Part shown: positions 1 through 7,773 of the stretch, one piece after another
Layout: the number at the start of each line of letters is the position of its first letter
Position numbering within the stretch: position 1 is the stretch's first letter
Notes under the pieces: generated by a model
The model's input: the letters and a program-made list of their open reading frames with translations, nothing else
The model's database searches: none
What the model was told of the DNA's origin: nothing
Assembly (NCBI GenBank): GCA_027066725.1
Contig: JAMONC010000128.1
Coordinates: forward strand, 1-12,381
Length of the DNA stretch: 12,381 nt
DNA from: Desulfobacterales bacterium
Lineage (GTDB): Bacteria > Desulfobacterota > Dissulfuribacteria > Dissulfuribacterales > JAMONC01
Direction of reading: 5' to 3'
Made by a program: the position numbers and the translations under genes

Positions 1-1403
1 CAAAAGAAGAAGAAAAAAGAGGTGTCTATGGACTTAATGAGGGAGTCTGTGGCAAAATTTTCCAAACAGGAGCTCCATTTGTAGTGCCTAATATAAGTTC
101 AGAACCTCTTTTTTTAAATAGAACTAGAGCCAGAAAAGATATAGAAAAAGATCGTCTTGCTTTTATTGGTGTCCCTGTAATATTAGCTAAACAAGTTGTG
201 GGAGTTCTAACTGTTGATAGACTTTTTGAAATGGATATTTCCTTTGAAGAAGACATAAGATTTCTCACAATTGTTGCTACTCTTATCGCACAGTTTCTAG
301 ACCTAAATCAGGCTATCAATAGGCAAAAAAATTTCTTATTAGAGGAAAACCGATCATTAAAAGCTCAACTAAAAGACAGATTTAGTAGACATAATATTAT
401 AGGACAAAGCAAAGTCATGCAGGAGGTATTTTTAGCTATAGAAAAAGTAGCTGCAAGTGATGCTACTGTATTATTACTAGGTGAAAGTGGTACAGGTAAA
501 GAACTAGTTGCAAGAGCTATACACAATGAGAGTCCAAGAAGAGATAGGCCCTTTGTGAAAGTAAACTGTGCTGCACTTCCAGAATCTCTTCTAGAAAGTG
601 AACTTTTAGGACACGAAAAAGGAGCTTTTACAGGCGCTATTACTTCTAAAAAAGGAAGATTTGAATTAGCACATACAGGTACATTATTCTTAGATGAGAT
701 AGGAGAATTACCTTTACCGTTACAAGCAAAATTATTAAGAGTCTTACAAGAACAACAATTTGAACGCCTAGGAGGAACTAAAACAATTAGTGTAGATGTT
801 CGACTCATAGCAGCTACAAACAGAAGTTTAGAAGAAGCAGTATCAAGAGGCACATTTAGAGCGGATTTATATTATAGATTAAATGTTGTGCCAATACATC
901 TCCCCCCTTTACGACATCGTAGAGAAGATATTCCCCTTTTAATAGACTTTTTCTTAAAAAGAAGTAATGAAAGAAATAAGAGAAATGTATCTTTTTCAAA
1001 AGAAGTACTTGAATTTTTAGTAAATTATTCATGGCCAGGAAATGTAAGAGAGCTACAAAACCTAGTAGAACGATTAGTTATAATGACAGATGGTCCAATT
1101 GTAAGATTAAGAGACTTACCAAGTTATATGATTGCAGTACCAGAGGCACTAGCAGAAAAAAGACTTCCATCCAATGGAAATTCTCTAGATATAACTCAAG
1201 AATCCCGTAGAATAAAAAGAGATGAATGTACTCCAATTGCTTTAAAAGAACTTGAAAGACGGGAAATAGAAGCAGCCCTTAGAAGACATGGATGGGTGCA
1301 AGCAAGAGCTGCAAAAGACCTTGGACTTACACAACGTCAAATTGGATATAGAATAAAAAAATATGGTATTAGATTACCAGGGAGACGAAGATCTGATGAA
1401 TAA
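1..1403 (+). CDS. nifA: NifA-type sigma-54-dependent transcriptional activator (5' truncated by window edge)
   Basis: Activator of sigma-54 promoters, normally of nitrogen-fixation genes. The frame is open from base 3, so the true start lies outside the window; the in-frame GTG at 84 falls inside the GAF domain and is not the start. Domains in order: the end of a GAF sensor (to about base 330), with the NifA-like string EPLFLNRT; an AAA+ domain with Walker A GESGTGKE (480-503), the sigma-54-contacting loop GAFTGA (621-638), Walker B LFLDEIGELP and the WPGNVREL sensor II region; and a C-terminal Fis-type helix-turn-helix ending in LTQRQIGYRIKKYGI, typical of NifA. The linker before the HTH has a single cysteine, so the four-cysteine redox motif of rhizobial NifA is absent. 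The stop overlaps the next gene by 8 nt. Other NtrC-family activators share the AAA+ domain, but the GAF and HTH text favours NifA. Confidence 0.9.
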   Translation, partial: KEEEKRGVYGLNEGVCGKIFQTGAPFVVPNISSEPLFLNRTRARKDIEKDRLAFIGVPVILAKQVVGVLTVDRLFEMDISFEEDIRFLTIVATLIAQFLDLNQAINRQKNFLLEENRSLKAQLKDRFSRHNIIGQSKVMQEVFLAIEKVAASDATVLLLGESGTGKELVARAIHNESPRRDRPFVKVNCAALPESLLESELLGHEKGAFTGAITSKKGRFELAHTGTLFLDEIGELPLPLQAKLLRVLQEQQFERLGGTKTISVDVRLIAATNRSLEEAVSRGTFRADLYYRLNVVPIHLPPLRHRREDIPLLIDFFLKRSNERNKRNVSFSKEVLEFLVNYSWPGNVRELQNLVERLVIMTDGPIVRLRDLPSYMIAVPEALAEKRLPSNGNSLDITQESRRIKRDECTPIALKELERREIEAALRRHGWVQARAAKDLGLTQRQIGYRIKKYGIRLPGRRRSDE

Positions 1404-1770
1404 AATTATTACTAAATATCAAGACATTAAACCCTATGTTACTAAAGACGGTTCTATAATCCGAGAATTAATGCATCCTAAAATCCATGGTAATAAAAAC
1501 CTTAGTTTAGCAGAAGCTATTGTACCATGTGGCTTTCAAACTTTTCTACATAAACATGAAAAAAGTGAAGAACTCTATTATATAGTAGAAGGAAGAGGTA
1601 TAATCACACTCAAAGATGAAGAATTTAATGTTACTGCGGGAGATACTATATATATAGCCCCTAATACGGCACATAAAATTAAAAACATAGGAGAAAAGCC
1701 CTTAAGAATTCTATGTTGTTGTGCTCCTCCATACTCCCATGAAGATACAATATTGTTAAATAACTCTTAG
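1396..1770 (+). CDS. small cupin-domain protein, translationally coupled to nifA
   Basis: Single-domain cupin of 124 residues, a probable metal-binding beta-barrel in the cytoplasm. Both cupin motifs are complete: motif 1 has G46, H52, H54, E59 and G66; motif 2 has G82, P89, H93 and N97. The three histidines and one glutamate are the usual metal ligands. The C-terminus carries three consecutive cysteines (107-109) and the string PPYSHEDT, common in mannose-6-phosphate-isomerase-like small cupins. I chose the ATG at 1396, inside the nifA stop region, over the in-frame ATG at 1363: it has GGGAGA about 10 nt upstream and the homology-like sequence begins after it. The overlap implies coupled translation with NifA. 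Substrate unknown; enzyme or small-ligand sensor are both possible. Confidence 0.85.
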   Translation: MNKIITKYQDIKPYVTKDGSIIRELMHPKIHGNKNLSLAEAIVPCGFQTFLHKHEKSEELYYIVEGRGIITLKDEEFNVTAGDTIYIAPNTAHKIKNIGEKPLRILCCCAPPYSHEDTILLNNS

Positions 1771-1791
1771 TGGTTGTTACTTAATAACTAT

Positions 1792-3423
1792 CTATAAAGA
1801 CATAGAAATATCTTTTATTTTATTTGACAAAACATATGCAAAATCTTCGGGATAGTGTCCACATATCCATCTTAGTTGCCATTCACTAAAACTGCCGGGA
1901 GAAATCGGATTTTTAGGTAATAAATAATAAAATAAATGTTGATCTCTACTTATATCATCTATACGTTTTGAGGCCTCACAACATGTAACCATTCTAGCGC
2001 CCATTTCATAAAGTCCTTTAATTGTAAGAAAAAGGGCTTTATCAAGACTTCTTCTTGTTTTAAGATCAATCTCTACTATATTACCCATAGGATTAGTTAC
2101 CATTATATGTACTTCGCTTTGGAACCTCTGTGCTTTTGGAACATAAACTATTACATTTTCATCCTCATAAGCAATTAGAGAATTTCTTTGGGAATTACAG
2201 AAAGGATTTGTCCTTTTATTCGTCTTTATTGCTTTAATTAAGGAGTCAAAGAGAGAAATATTATAAGAGTTTCTAAACTCTTTACAAAAATCTGAAACAA
2301 GATCCCCTATCGCATAAGAATTTAAGCTCTCATTTTTTCTTCCTACCATCTCTATGGTATGAGGAATAAGAGCAAATTGTTGATGAATCTGTTGATGAGA
2401 GGCATGAAGTCTAAAGCCATTGGGGGTAAACCCAAATCCATAATTCCATCCCCAAAGAACAGCATTAAATCTTAAAGAATCTCCATTAGAAATTATTTTT
2501 TTTACTTTTTCATAGATAGATACACGTAATTTTTCAAGTTCTTCTTCATCTAAAAAACCTCTCTTAAAATCTATCCCTAAATAATCTGCTAATCTTATAT
2601 ATGTACGTTGATAATACAGATGACGAAGCCCTTGAATGTCTTTTAATCTTAAAGACTTCGCACTATACCTAATAGAATTATGTGCCATATTGGAAGCATA
2701 ATGTCCCCACGCAATATAGCTATTAGTTCTTAAATATTCAAAGATATTAGTTTCTTCATCAAAATAGTCTCCCACTATAGGACTATCACCCTGCACCCCT
2801 GGATTTAATACCATAGCCTTCTTATAACTATCTGGTAAAAATGGATTATTAGCTACTGTTTCAAAAAGATCCTTATCATATATGATAGGAACTAGCCTGG
2901 AGCCCTTTCTTTCGTAAGATATGCCTGTAGGAATTTTAGAATTAGAAGAAAACTCAAGCTTACAACTTAACTTCGCAATTTCACATAGCAGCTCCTCATC
3001 TTCACAACATATTGCAATAGTAAGTAAAATAGGCCTTGGTAGATCTTTTAAAGTACACCCATTTATTCCCTTTATAAACTCTTTTATAATTCTCCAATTG
3101 TTTGTTTGAAAAATTGAATTGGTATCAGGCAATAAACTAATCTTTAAGGATTTAGAAATATGATCTGCCTTATCTTTCAGAACAAAACTTGTACCCCAAA
3201 ACGGAAATACATTAGGTATTTCATATACACATTGAGCATCTTTTACATTTATCACCGAATCTTTTGGGAAATTCACCTCATTTGTTACAGAAATTCCATC
3301 ACTGTCATGCCCAAGCGTAAGTATAAAATCTCTTCTCCTAACATTTAAAACGTTATAACTAGGTCTATGTATGCCCCAAATAAAATATCCATCTGGATGT
3401 AATCCACTTCTTTCTACTTTCAT
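1792..3423 (-). CDS. hypothetical protein with a GalT/HIT-like histidine motif
   Basis: A 543-residue soluble protein with no signal peptide or membrane segment, which I do not recognise as a named family. Its most striking segment is residues 325-354: aromatic/glycine-rich text (WGWNYGFGF) followed by HASHQQIHQQF at 340-350, with H340, H343 and H347. This recalls the H-x-H-x-Q/H active site of galactose-1-phosphate uridylyltransferase and HIT proteins. The segment ENVIVYVPKAQRFQSEVHIM (422-441) resembles the opening of a second GalT/HIT half-domain. The N-terminal 130 residues contain many aromatics (HPDGYFIWGIHRP) and resemble nothing I can name. A nucleotidyl-transfer or phosphorylase role is inference only. 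The gene starts 10 nt after the SH3 gene and is probably co-transcribed with it; the only purine-rich element upstream (AGGA) lies about 13 nt from the ATG, so translation may be coupled. It ends 21 nt from the convergent cupin gene. Confidence 0.7.
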   Translation of the reverse strand: MKVERSGLHPDGYFIWGIHRPSYNVLNVRRRDFILTLGHDSDGISVTNEVNFPKDSVINVKDAQCVYEIPNVFPFWGTSFVLKDKADHISKSLKISLLPDTNSIFQTNNWRIIKEFIKGINGCTLKDLPRPILLTIAICCEDEELLCEIAKLSCKLEFSSNSKIPTGISYERKGSRLVPIIYDKDLFETVANNPFLPDSYKKAMVLNPGVQGDSPIVGDYFDEETNIFEYLRTNSYIAWGHYASNMAHNSIRYSAKSLRLKDIQGLRHLYYQRTYIRLADYLGIDFKRGFLDEEELEKLRVSIYEKVKKIISNGDSLRFNAVLWGWNYGFGFTPNGFRLHASHQQIHQQFALIPHTIEMVGRKNESLNSYAIGDLVSDFCKEFRNSYNISLFDSLIKAIKTNKRTNPFCNSQRNSLIAYEDENVIVYVPKAQRFQSEVHIMVTNPMGNIVEIDLKTRRSLDKALFLTIKGLYEMGARMVTCCEASKRIDDISRDQHLFYYLLPKNPISPGSFSEWQLRWICGHYPEDFAYVLSNKIKDISMSL

Positions 3424-3433
3424 ATTAATCTAG

Positions 3434-4180
3434 TTATCCTAAAGTTAAAGAAGATCTTCTCCTTCTTCCCCTACCCATAATAAGTCCAATTAACCAACCA
3501 ATTAATAAAACTGCAGCCCCTGCCAAAAACCATTTTATCCTATCACTATTTTTAAGATGATTATTTTGAGTCTCTAAGATAACTATTTGCTGTTTTGCTT
3601 GTTGTAATTCTCTTTGGCTAGACTCATAAGCCTTTTTCAGACTAATTACATTTGCTGCATCGTGTTTTAATTGAGTATATGCATTAGTTATATAATCAAG
3701 TTTATTTTTTAAAATACTATTTTGTGATGTTAAAGTATCTAATTTATTCTGAAGATCAGAAATGGTCTTATTAGCATTAGTAAGTTTTATTAATAGCTCT
3801 TGATTCTGTTGCTTTAATTTAGCAATCTGTTGTTTTAAAGGAATCTCTTTAGAAAGATATCTTTTTAAAACCCACCCCTCTCTTCCATCTTGCAATCTAA
3901 TATATGCCCAATCTCCATCAGTTTTAATTAATGTTACTTTACTACCATCTCTTAATATCGCAATTATTCTATATTTAAACCCCTTTCCTGTCCTAACGGG
4001 TAACTCATTTCTTGGAGCAATATACATTGTAACAGGATTTAATGGTTGAGATAAGGTTGTAGCATTATTAGAAGTAGCATTTACACAAACTGTCCCATTT
4101 TGGGACTCTTGTGCTAGGCATACATGAATACAAGTTAAAAATATAATGATCAACAAGATATTTATTATTTTTATTTTCAC
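3434..4180 (-). CDS. SH3-domain/coiled-coil inner-membrane protein (TIGR04211/YgiM type)
   Basis: A 248-residue envelope protein. An N-terminal signal peptide (about 1-23, ending in CLA before Q24) leads into a bacterial SH3 domain at about 50-110, with the typical LPVRTGKG and GREGWVLKRYL strings. A long glutamine/asparagine/leucine-rich coiled coil follows (about 113-210), then one transmembrane helix (about 215-236, GAAVLLIGWLIGLIMG) and a short arginine-rich cytoplasmic tail. This is the layout of the TIGR04211 SH3 family: SH3 domain and coil in the periplasm, anchor at the C-terminus. The start is GTG at 4178-4180, supported by GAGAGGG 7 nt upstream. It heads a probable two-gene unit with the GalT/HIT-like gene. 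Molecular role unknown; a cell-wall-associated scaffold is a fair guess. Confidence 0.85.
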   Translation of the reverse strand: MKIKIINILLIIIFLTCIHVCLAQESQNGTVCVNATSNNATTLSQPLNPVTMYIAPRNELPVRTGKGFKYRIIAILRDGSKVTLIKTDGDWAYIRLQDGREGWVLKRYLSKEIPLKQQIAKLKQQNQELLIKLTNANKTISDLQNKLDTLTSQNSILKNKLDYITNAYTQLKHDAANVISLKKAYESSQRELQQAKQQIVILETQNNHLKNSDRIKWFLAGAAVLLIGWLIGLIMGRGRRRRSSLTLG

Positions 4181-4222
4181 CTTATAACCCTCTCATTTAT
4201 TTATTTTATGGTTTATAGGCTT

Positions 4223-4252
4223 ATTCTAAGCAAAAATAAAGACTTTTTTCAA
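4223..4252 (-). promoter_or_regulatory. candidate sigma-70-type promoter of the SH3 gene
   Basis: On the minus strand, TTGAAA (4247-4252) and TAGAAT (4223-4228) are separated by 18 bp. The predicted start near 4216 gives a leader of about 36 nt containing the GAGAGGG ribosome-binding site of the GTG start at 4180. The gap to rlpA (4181-4293) holds no convincing intrinsic terminator: hairpins such as AGACC...GGTCT lack a T-run. Confidence 0.5.
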
Positions 4253-4293
4253 GATGATTATCTGAAGACCTAGCTTATTTAATAAACCTGGGT

Positions 4294-5082
4294 CTATTTA
4301 GCAGCAACAAGAAATGCATCTAAAAAACCCTGCATTTCTAGTTTATGTTTAAATTTTTGGGCCCGTTTATAATTATGAGAAGCAAATATCTGAACTCTAA
4401 ATAATTCACCAACTTCAGTTGATACCTTAGTAATCCTAACAAATCTATTATATTTTTTATATAAGTATCTTTTTAACTTAACTGCTCTCTCGTAATTCCT
4501 AAAGGCTCCAACCTGAACAAAGAAATCTCCTATATTAAAGTTTGGATGTGTTTTATATACTATTGTTCCATCTAACCTGTTAGCTTCTCCTAAAGCTACT
4601 ATTTTTACAGGAGCCGTACCTGTTCTTAACATGCCCAGTTTTTTTGCGGCAGCATAACTTAAATCTATAATACGTCCCTTAACAAAAGGACCTCTATCAT
4701 TTATACGGACTACTACGTGTCTTCCATTCTTTAAATTTGTTACTTCTACTAATGTATTCATTGGTAATGTTTTATGTGCTGCAGTATATGCGTACATATT
4801 ATATCTTTCGCCACTAGCAGTCTTTCTACCATGAAAATGCCAACCGTACCAAGATGCATATCCTATTTGAACAAAACCTTGAGAACTAGGAAGAGGATAA
4901 TACATATGTCCATTGATTATATAGGGTTTTTGAGTAAACTTATTATAAGGTTTGTAATAAGAAGGTATATTGTTAGCAGGTTTATAATGAATTTGAATAG
5001 AAGGTTTAGGTGCACAAGCTGCTAATAATAGAAACAAAAAAAATATAGTATGTTTTAATCTTAATTTGTTAATATCTTTCAT
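4294..5082 (-). CDS. rlpA: septal-ring lytic transglycosylase RlpA, lipoprotein with SPOR domain
   Basis: Outer-membrane lipoprotein that cleaves glycan strands lacking stem peptides at division sites. The N-terminal hydrophobic stretch ends in a lipobox, L20-A21-A22-C23, so C23 should be lipidated. A double-psi beta-barrel spans about 73-164, with the family strings GYASWYG, KTASGE, AAHKTLP and INDRGPF. E92, H103 and D129 match the conserved acidic/histidine positions of active RlpA. A SPOR domain (about 185-262, starting FFVQVGAF and with FRVQIFAS later) should bind denuded glycan at the septum. At 262 residues it has the usual length. No Shine-Dalgarno is evident before the ATG, and the candidate promoter would leave a leader of only about 10 nt, so initiation may be nearly leaderless. 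It is divergent from the aminotransferase gene. Confidence 0.93.
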   Translation of the reverse strand: MKDINKLRLKHTIFFLFLLLAACAPKPSIQIHYKPANNIPSYYKPYNKFTQKPYIINGHMYYPLPSSQGFVQIGYASWYGWHFHGRKTASGERYNMYAYTAAHKTLPMNTLVEVTNLKNGRHVVVRINDRGPFVKGRIIDLSYAAAKKLGMLRTGTAPVKIVALGEANRLDGTIVYKTHPNFNIGDFFVQVGAFRNYERAVKLKRYLYKKYNRFVRITKVSTEVGELFRVQIFASHNYKRAQKFKHKLEMQGFLDAFLVAAK

Positions 5083-5097
5083 AGATTATGTATTCTT

Positions 5098-5126
5098 AAT
5101 ATAATTTTTAAATTTAAAATTCACAA
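5098..5126 (-). promoter_or_regulatory. candidate promoter of rlpA
   Basis: Minus-strand TTGTGA (5121-5126) and TATATT (5098-5103) are separated by exactly 17 bp. The spacer contains an AT-only palindrome. The predicted start near 5091 lies about 9 nt before the ATG. In such AT-rich DNA a partial match can arise by chance. Confidence 0.4.
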
Positions 5127-5151
5127 AACTTTTTCTTTTAAAAGCAAAAAA

Positions 5152-5194
5152 ATAGATTATTTTACATATCTAAAGATATAAAATATTTATCTAT
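5152..5194. repeat. imperfect 18-bp inverted repeat in the rlpA/aminotransferase divergent region
   Basis: Three 6-bp segments pair in order: ATAGAT (5152-5157) with ATCTAT (5189-5194), TATTTT (5158-5163) with AAAATA (5180-5185), and ATATCT (5166-5171) with AGATAT (5174-5179), around a two-base AA centre and small bulges. It lies 30-70 bp upstream of the aminotransferase start and covers its likely promoter (TTTACA at 5161). It could be an operator or a cruciform; AT-rich chance pairing cannot be excluded. Confidence 0.4.
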
Positions 5195-5224
5195 TAAAAT
5201 CAAATATAAGAAAGGACAATTATT

Positions 5225-6349
5225 ATGAAGTTTGTAGATCTTAAAAGACAATATGATGCCTATAAACAAGAAATAGATGCGGCAATAGCGAATGTTATAA
5301 AAAATACAAATTTCGTAATGGGACCACAAATAGAAGAGTTAGAAACTACCCTTGCAGACTTTGTAGGAAGTGCACACGCAATTGGAGTAAGTTCAGGAAC
5401 AGATGCTCTTCTTCTATCTTTAATGGCACTTGATATATCACCAAAGGATGAGGTAATAACCACTCCCTTTAGCTTTATAGCCACTGCAGAAGCTATAGTT
5501 CTTTTAAAGGCACGTCCCATTTTTGTAGATATAGATCCTGTTACTTTTAACATAAATGCTTCATTAATTGAGGATGTTGTTAAAGAAAGATTAAAAAATG
5601 GAGCTAATGTAAAAGCAATATTACCAGTAAGTCTTTTTGGGCAATGTGCAGATATGGATGAAATCAATAGAATTGGGGCAGCATATAATATAAAAATTAT
5701 TGAAGATGGATGTCAATCTTTTGGAGCATCATATATGGACTCTATGTCTTGTGGACTTTCAGATATTGGTGTTACCTCCTTTTTCCCATCAAAGCCTTTA
5801 GGCTGTTATGGAGATGGAGGAATGGTTTTCACTGATGATCATGAGCTATACGAACGTATTAAAAGACTTAGAAACCATGGACAAAGCGTTAAATATAAAC
5901 ATCATGAAATTGGACTTAATGCTAGACTAGATACTATTCAAGCTGCTATATTGCTAGCTAAATTCCCTCACTTTTTAGAAGAGTTAGAAAAAAGAAACAT
6001 AGCGGCTAATATATATACAGAACTTATCGAAACTAAATTAAAAGGCAAAGTATTACCCCCAGTAGTTCCCGAACATCAGACAAGTGTTTTTGCTCAATAT
6101 ACAATAAGAATATTAGATAATAAAAGAGATGAAGTTATAAAAAGTTTACAGGAAAACCAAATACCATATGCAATACACTATCCAGTACCACTTCATATGC
6201 AACCTTCAATGGAACCTCTTGGATATAAAAAAGGAGATTTTCCTATAGCAGAACAAGCAAGTAAAGAAGTATTGTCTTTACCTATGCACCCATTTATAAC
6301 AATTGAGGAACAGGAACAAGTAATAGAAACTATTTCTAAGGCCTTATAA
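5225..6349 (+). CDS. DegT/DnrJ/EryC1/StrS-family sugar aminotransferase
   Basis: A 374-residue PLP-dependent enzyme of the family that transaminates nucleotide-linked keto sugars, usually with glutamate as donor, for surface polysaccharides. Visible features are the start FVDLKRQYD, the cofactor-phosphate loop SSGTDAL (56-62), EDGCQSFGA with D161 contacting the pyridine nitrogen, and the Schiff-base lysine K190 in FFPSKPLGCYGDGG. The region RNHGQSVKYKHHEIGLNARLD is typical of the WbpE/WlbC branch that makes UDP-2,3-diamino-glucuronate sugars, but the substrate cannot be fixed from sequence alone. AAAGGA (5211-5216) lies 8 nt before the ATG. The gene stands alone on this strand between rlpA and amt; no other sugar-nucleotide genes are in the window, so any partner enzymes are encoded elsewhere. 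Confidence 0.88.
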   Translation: MKFVDLKRQYDAYKQEIDAAIANVIKNTNFVMGPQIEELETTLADFVGSAHAIGVSSGTDALLLSLMALDISPKDEVITTPFSFIATAEAIVLLKARPIFVDIDPVTFNINASLIEDVVKERLKNGANVKAILPVSLFGQCADMDEINRIGAAYNIKIIEDGCQSFGASYMDSMSCGLSDIGVTSFFPSKPLGCYGDGGMVFTDDHELYERIKRLRNHGQSVKYKHHEIGLNARLDTIQAAILLAKFPHFLEELEKRNIAANIYTELIETKLKGKVLPPVVPEHQTSVFAQYTIRILDNKRDEVIKSLQENQIPYAIHYPVPLHMQPSMEPLGYKKGDFPIAEQASKEVLSLPMHPFITIEEQEQVIETISKAL

Positions 6350-6360
6350 GAATTCTAAGA

Positions 6361-6400
6361 TTTTATAAAAACAAAAGAGGCAGGAGTTTTCCCTCCTGCC
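6361..6400 (-). terminator. intrinsic terminator of amt
   Basis: GGCAGGAG (6379-6386) and CTCCTGCC (6393-6400) form a perfect 8-bp GC-rich stem with a 6-nt loop. Read on the minus strand it is followed by a T-rich tract (TCTTTTGTTTTTAT), 30 nt after the amt stop. On the plus strand no T-run follows, so it should not strongly terminate the aminotransferase gene. Confidence 0.88.
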
Positions 6401-6430
6401 CCAAGTTCAATTTGAATTATATATTGCATT

Positions 6431-7657
6431 CTAATTATATGCTGTTTCACTATGAAGGGCTTTATCTAGTCCTTTAATTTCATCTTCATCACTTACTCTT
6501 AACCCAATAATCAAGTCGATTACCTTAAATAGTATAAAACTTACTATAAATGCATAAAAAGCTACTACAACTACAGCAAAAACTTGAGTACCTAAAAAAT
6601 TAGGATTCCCTGCCAAAAGTCCATTTGCTCCATCTGGATTTATAGCCTTAGAGGCAAAAATCCCTAAACAAATAGTGCCAATTAATCCACCAAGGCCATG
6701 TATACCAACAACATCTAGACTGTCATCATAACCTAATTTATCTTTTGCAAGAACACCTAAATAACAGCAAGTACCTGCTATCATACCAATTATTATTGCA
6801 GAGTTTGGACTTATAAAACCAGCTGCTGGAGTAACAGTTGCAAGTCCTGCAATAGCACCAGAAGCAGCTCCTAATGTAGTTGGATTTCCTCTATGTATCC
6901 ATTCAACTAAAACCCACATAGCCATTGCAGAAACTGCTGCAAGATGTGTTGAAATAAAGGCTGTAGCTGCTATTGCATTTGCTGCAAGAGCACTTCCTCC
7001 ATTAAAGCCAAACCATCCAAACCACAAAAGCCCTGCACCTAAAAGAGTCATAGGAAGGTTATGAGGTACAAAAGATTCTCTTCCCCATCCTCTCCTTTTT
7101 CCTATTACAAGAGCAGCAGCAAGTGCAGCTGCGCCAGAGGTTAAGTGTACCACCATTCCTCCAGCAAAATCCAAAACACCTTTTAATTTTAACCAACCTC
7201 CAGCTCCCCAAATCCAATGACATACAGGATTATAAACTAATATTGCCCAAAGAAGACTAAAAATTAAAAATGGCGTAAAACGTACTCTTTCTGCAAAAGC
7301 TCCTGTAATAAGGGCAGGAGTTATAACTGCAAACATACATTGGTAAATCATAAAAACATTGTGAGGAATAGTAGGAGCATAGTTAGGATTAGGAGCAGCT
7401 CCTACCCCCTTAAGTCCTAGCCACGATAAATCACCTATAATACCAGATACATCTGGTCCAAATGACATACTGTAGCCTAGGTATACCCATTCAAGAGTTA
7501 TTAGAGCTATCATAATAAAGCTTTGCATAATTGTACCTAATACATTTTTCTTACGTACCATTCCTCCGTAAAACAGTGCTAGCCCTGGGGTCATTAGTAA
7601 TACCAGAGCAGCACTTACCAATACAAATGCGGTATCTCCTGCATTAATCCCTGTCAT
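6431..7657 (-). CDS. amt: ammonium channel Amt
   Basis: An inner-membrane ammonium channel of 408 residues with the hydrophobic spacing of the usual eleven helices. It begins almost directly with helix 1 (GDTAFVLVSAALVLLMTPGL). The twin pore histidines are H171 in VVHLTSG and H320 in GIHGLGG; the conserved aspartate D163 lies in LDFAGG. The gate phenylalanines are probably F109 and F218, and HWIWGAGGWL and WFGFNGGSAL match the family. The cytoplasmic tail is short. GGGAGGG (7663-7669) lies 5 nt before the ATG, a strong ribosome-binding site. No glnK/glnB follows, although that pairing is the norm; the terminator closes the unit straight after amt. Regulation appears nitrogen-responsive: a sigma-54 promoter and NifA-type site lie upstream. 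Confidence 0.95.
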   Translation of the reverse strand: MTGINAGDTAFVLVSAALVLLMTPGLALFYGGMVRKKNVLGTIMQSFIMIALITLEWVYLGYSMSFGPDVSGIIGDLSWLGLKGVGAAPNPNYAPTIPHNVFMIYQCMFAVITPALITGAFAERVRFTPFLIFSLLWAILVYNPVCHWIWGAGGWLKLKGVLDFAGGMVVHLTSGAAALAAALVIGKRRGWGRESFVPHNLPMTLLGAGLLWFGWFGFNGGSALAANAIAATAFISTHLAAVSAMAMWVLVEWIHRGNPTTLGAASGAIAGLATVTPAAGFISPNSAIIIGMIAGTCCYLGVLAKDKLGYDDSLDVVGIHGLGGLIGTICLGIFASKAINPDGANGLLAGNPNFLGTQVFAVVVVAFYAFIVSFILFKVIDLIIGLRVSDEDEIKGLDKALHSETAYN

Positions 7658-7674
7658 ACAATCCCTCCCAATTC

Positions 7675-7686
7675 TACATTTTTGTA
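7675..7686 (-). repeat. copy 1 of TACAAAAATGTA, in the amt leader
   Basis: Minus-strand TACAAAAATGTA, a TACA/TGTA inverted repeat around four A, at about +18 to +29 of the predicted amt transcript. The same 12-mer occurs in opposite orientation at 7817-7828. It could be a binding site downstream of the start, or a coincidence of AT-rich sequence. Confidence 0.35.
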
Positions 7687-7713
7687 ATATAAATACACAA
7701 ATAAAAGTTGTTA

Positions 7714-7729
7714 TGCAAAAAATAAGCCA
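7714..7729 (-). promoter_or_regulatory. sigma-54 (-24/-12) promoter of amt
   Basis: The minus strand reads TGGCTTATTTTTTGCA, matching TGGCAC-N5-TTGCA at TGGC and TTGCA with the obligatory GG-N10-GC spacing. Placing the -12 base at 7715 puts the start near 7703, giving a 46-nt leader with a strong ribosome-binding site. Sigma-54 control of amt is common, and the window encodes a sigma-54 activator. Confidence 0.82.
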
Positions 7730-7773
7730 TATAATTAACTACTGATTATATTGATATATTTTAAATAAACAGA

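Noticed and set aside
365..853. A 162-codon minus-strand frame inside nifA.
   Set aside because: It lies opposite the conserved AAA+ domain and reads as low-information antisense of that domain.
1771..1791. A GTTA/TAAC hairpin between the cupin and GalT-like genes as a bidirectional terminator.
   Set aside because: The stem is only 4 bp, AT-rich and lacks a T-run on either strand.
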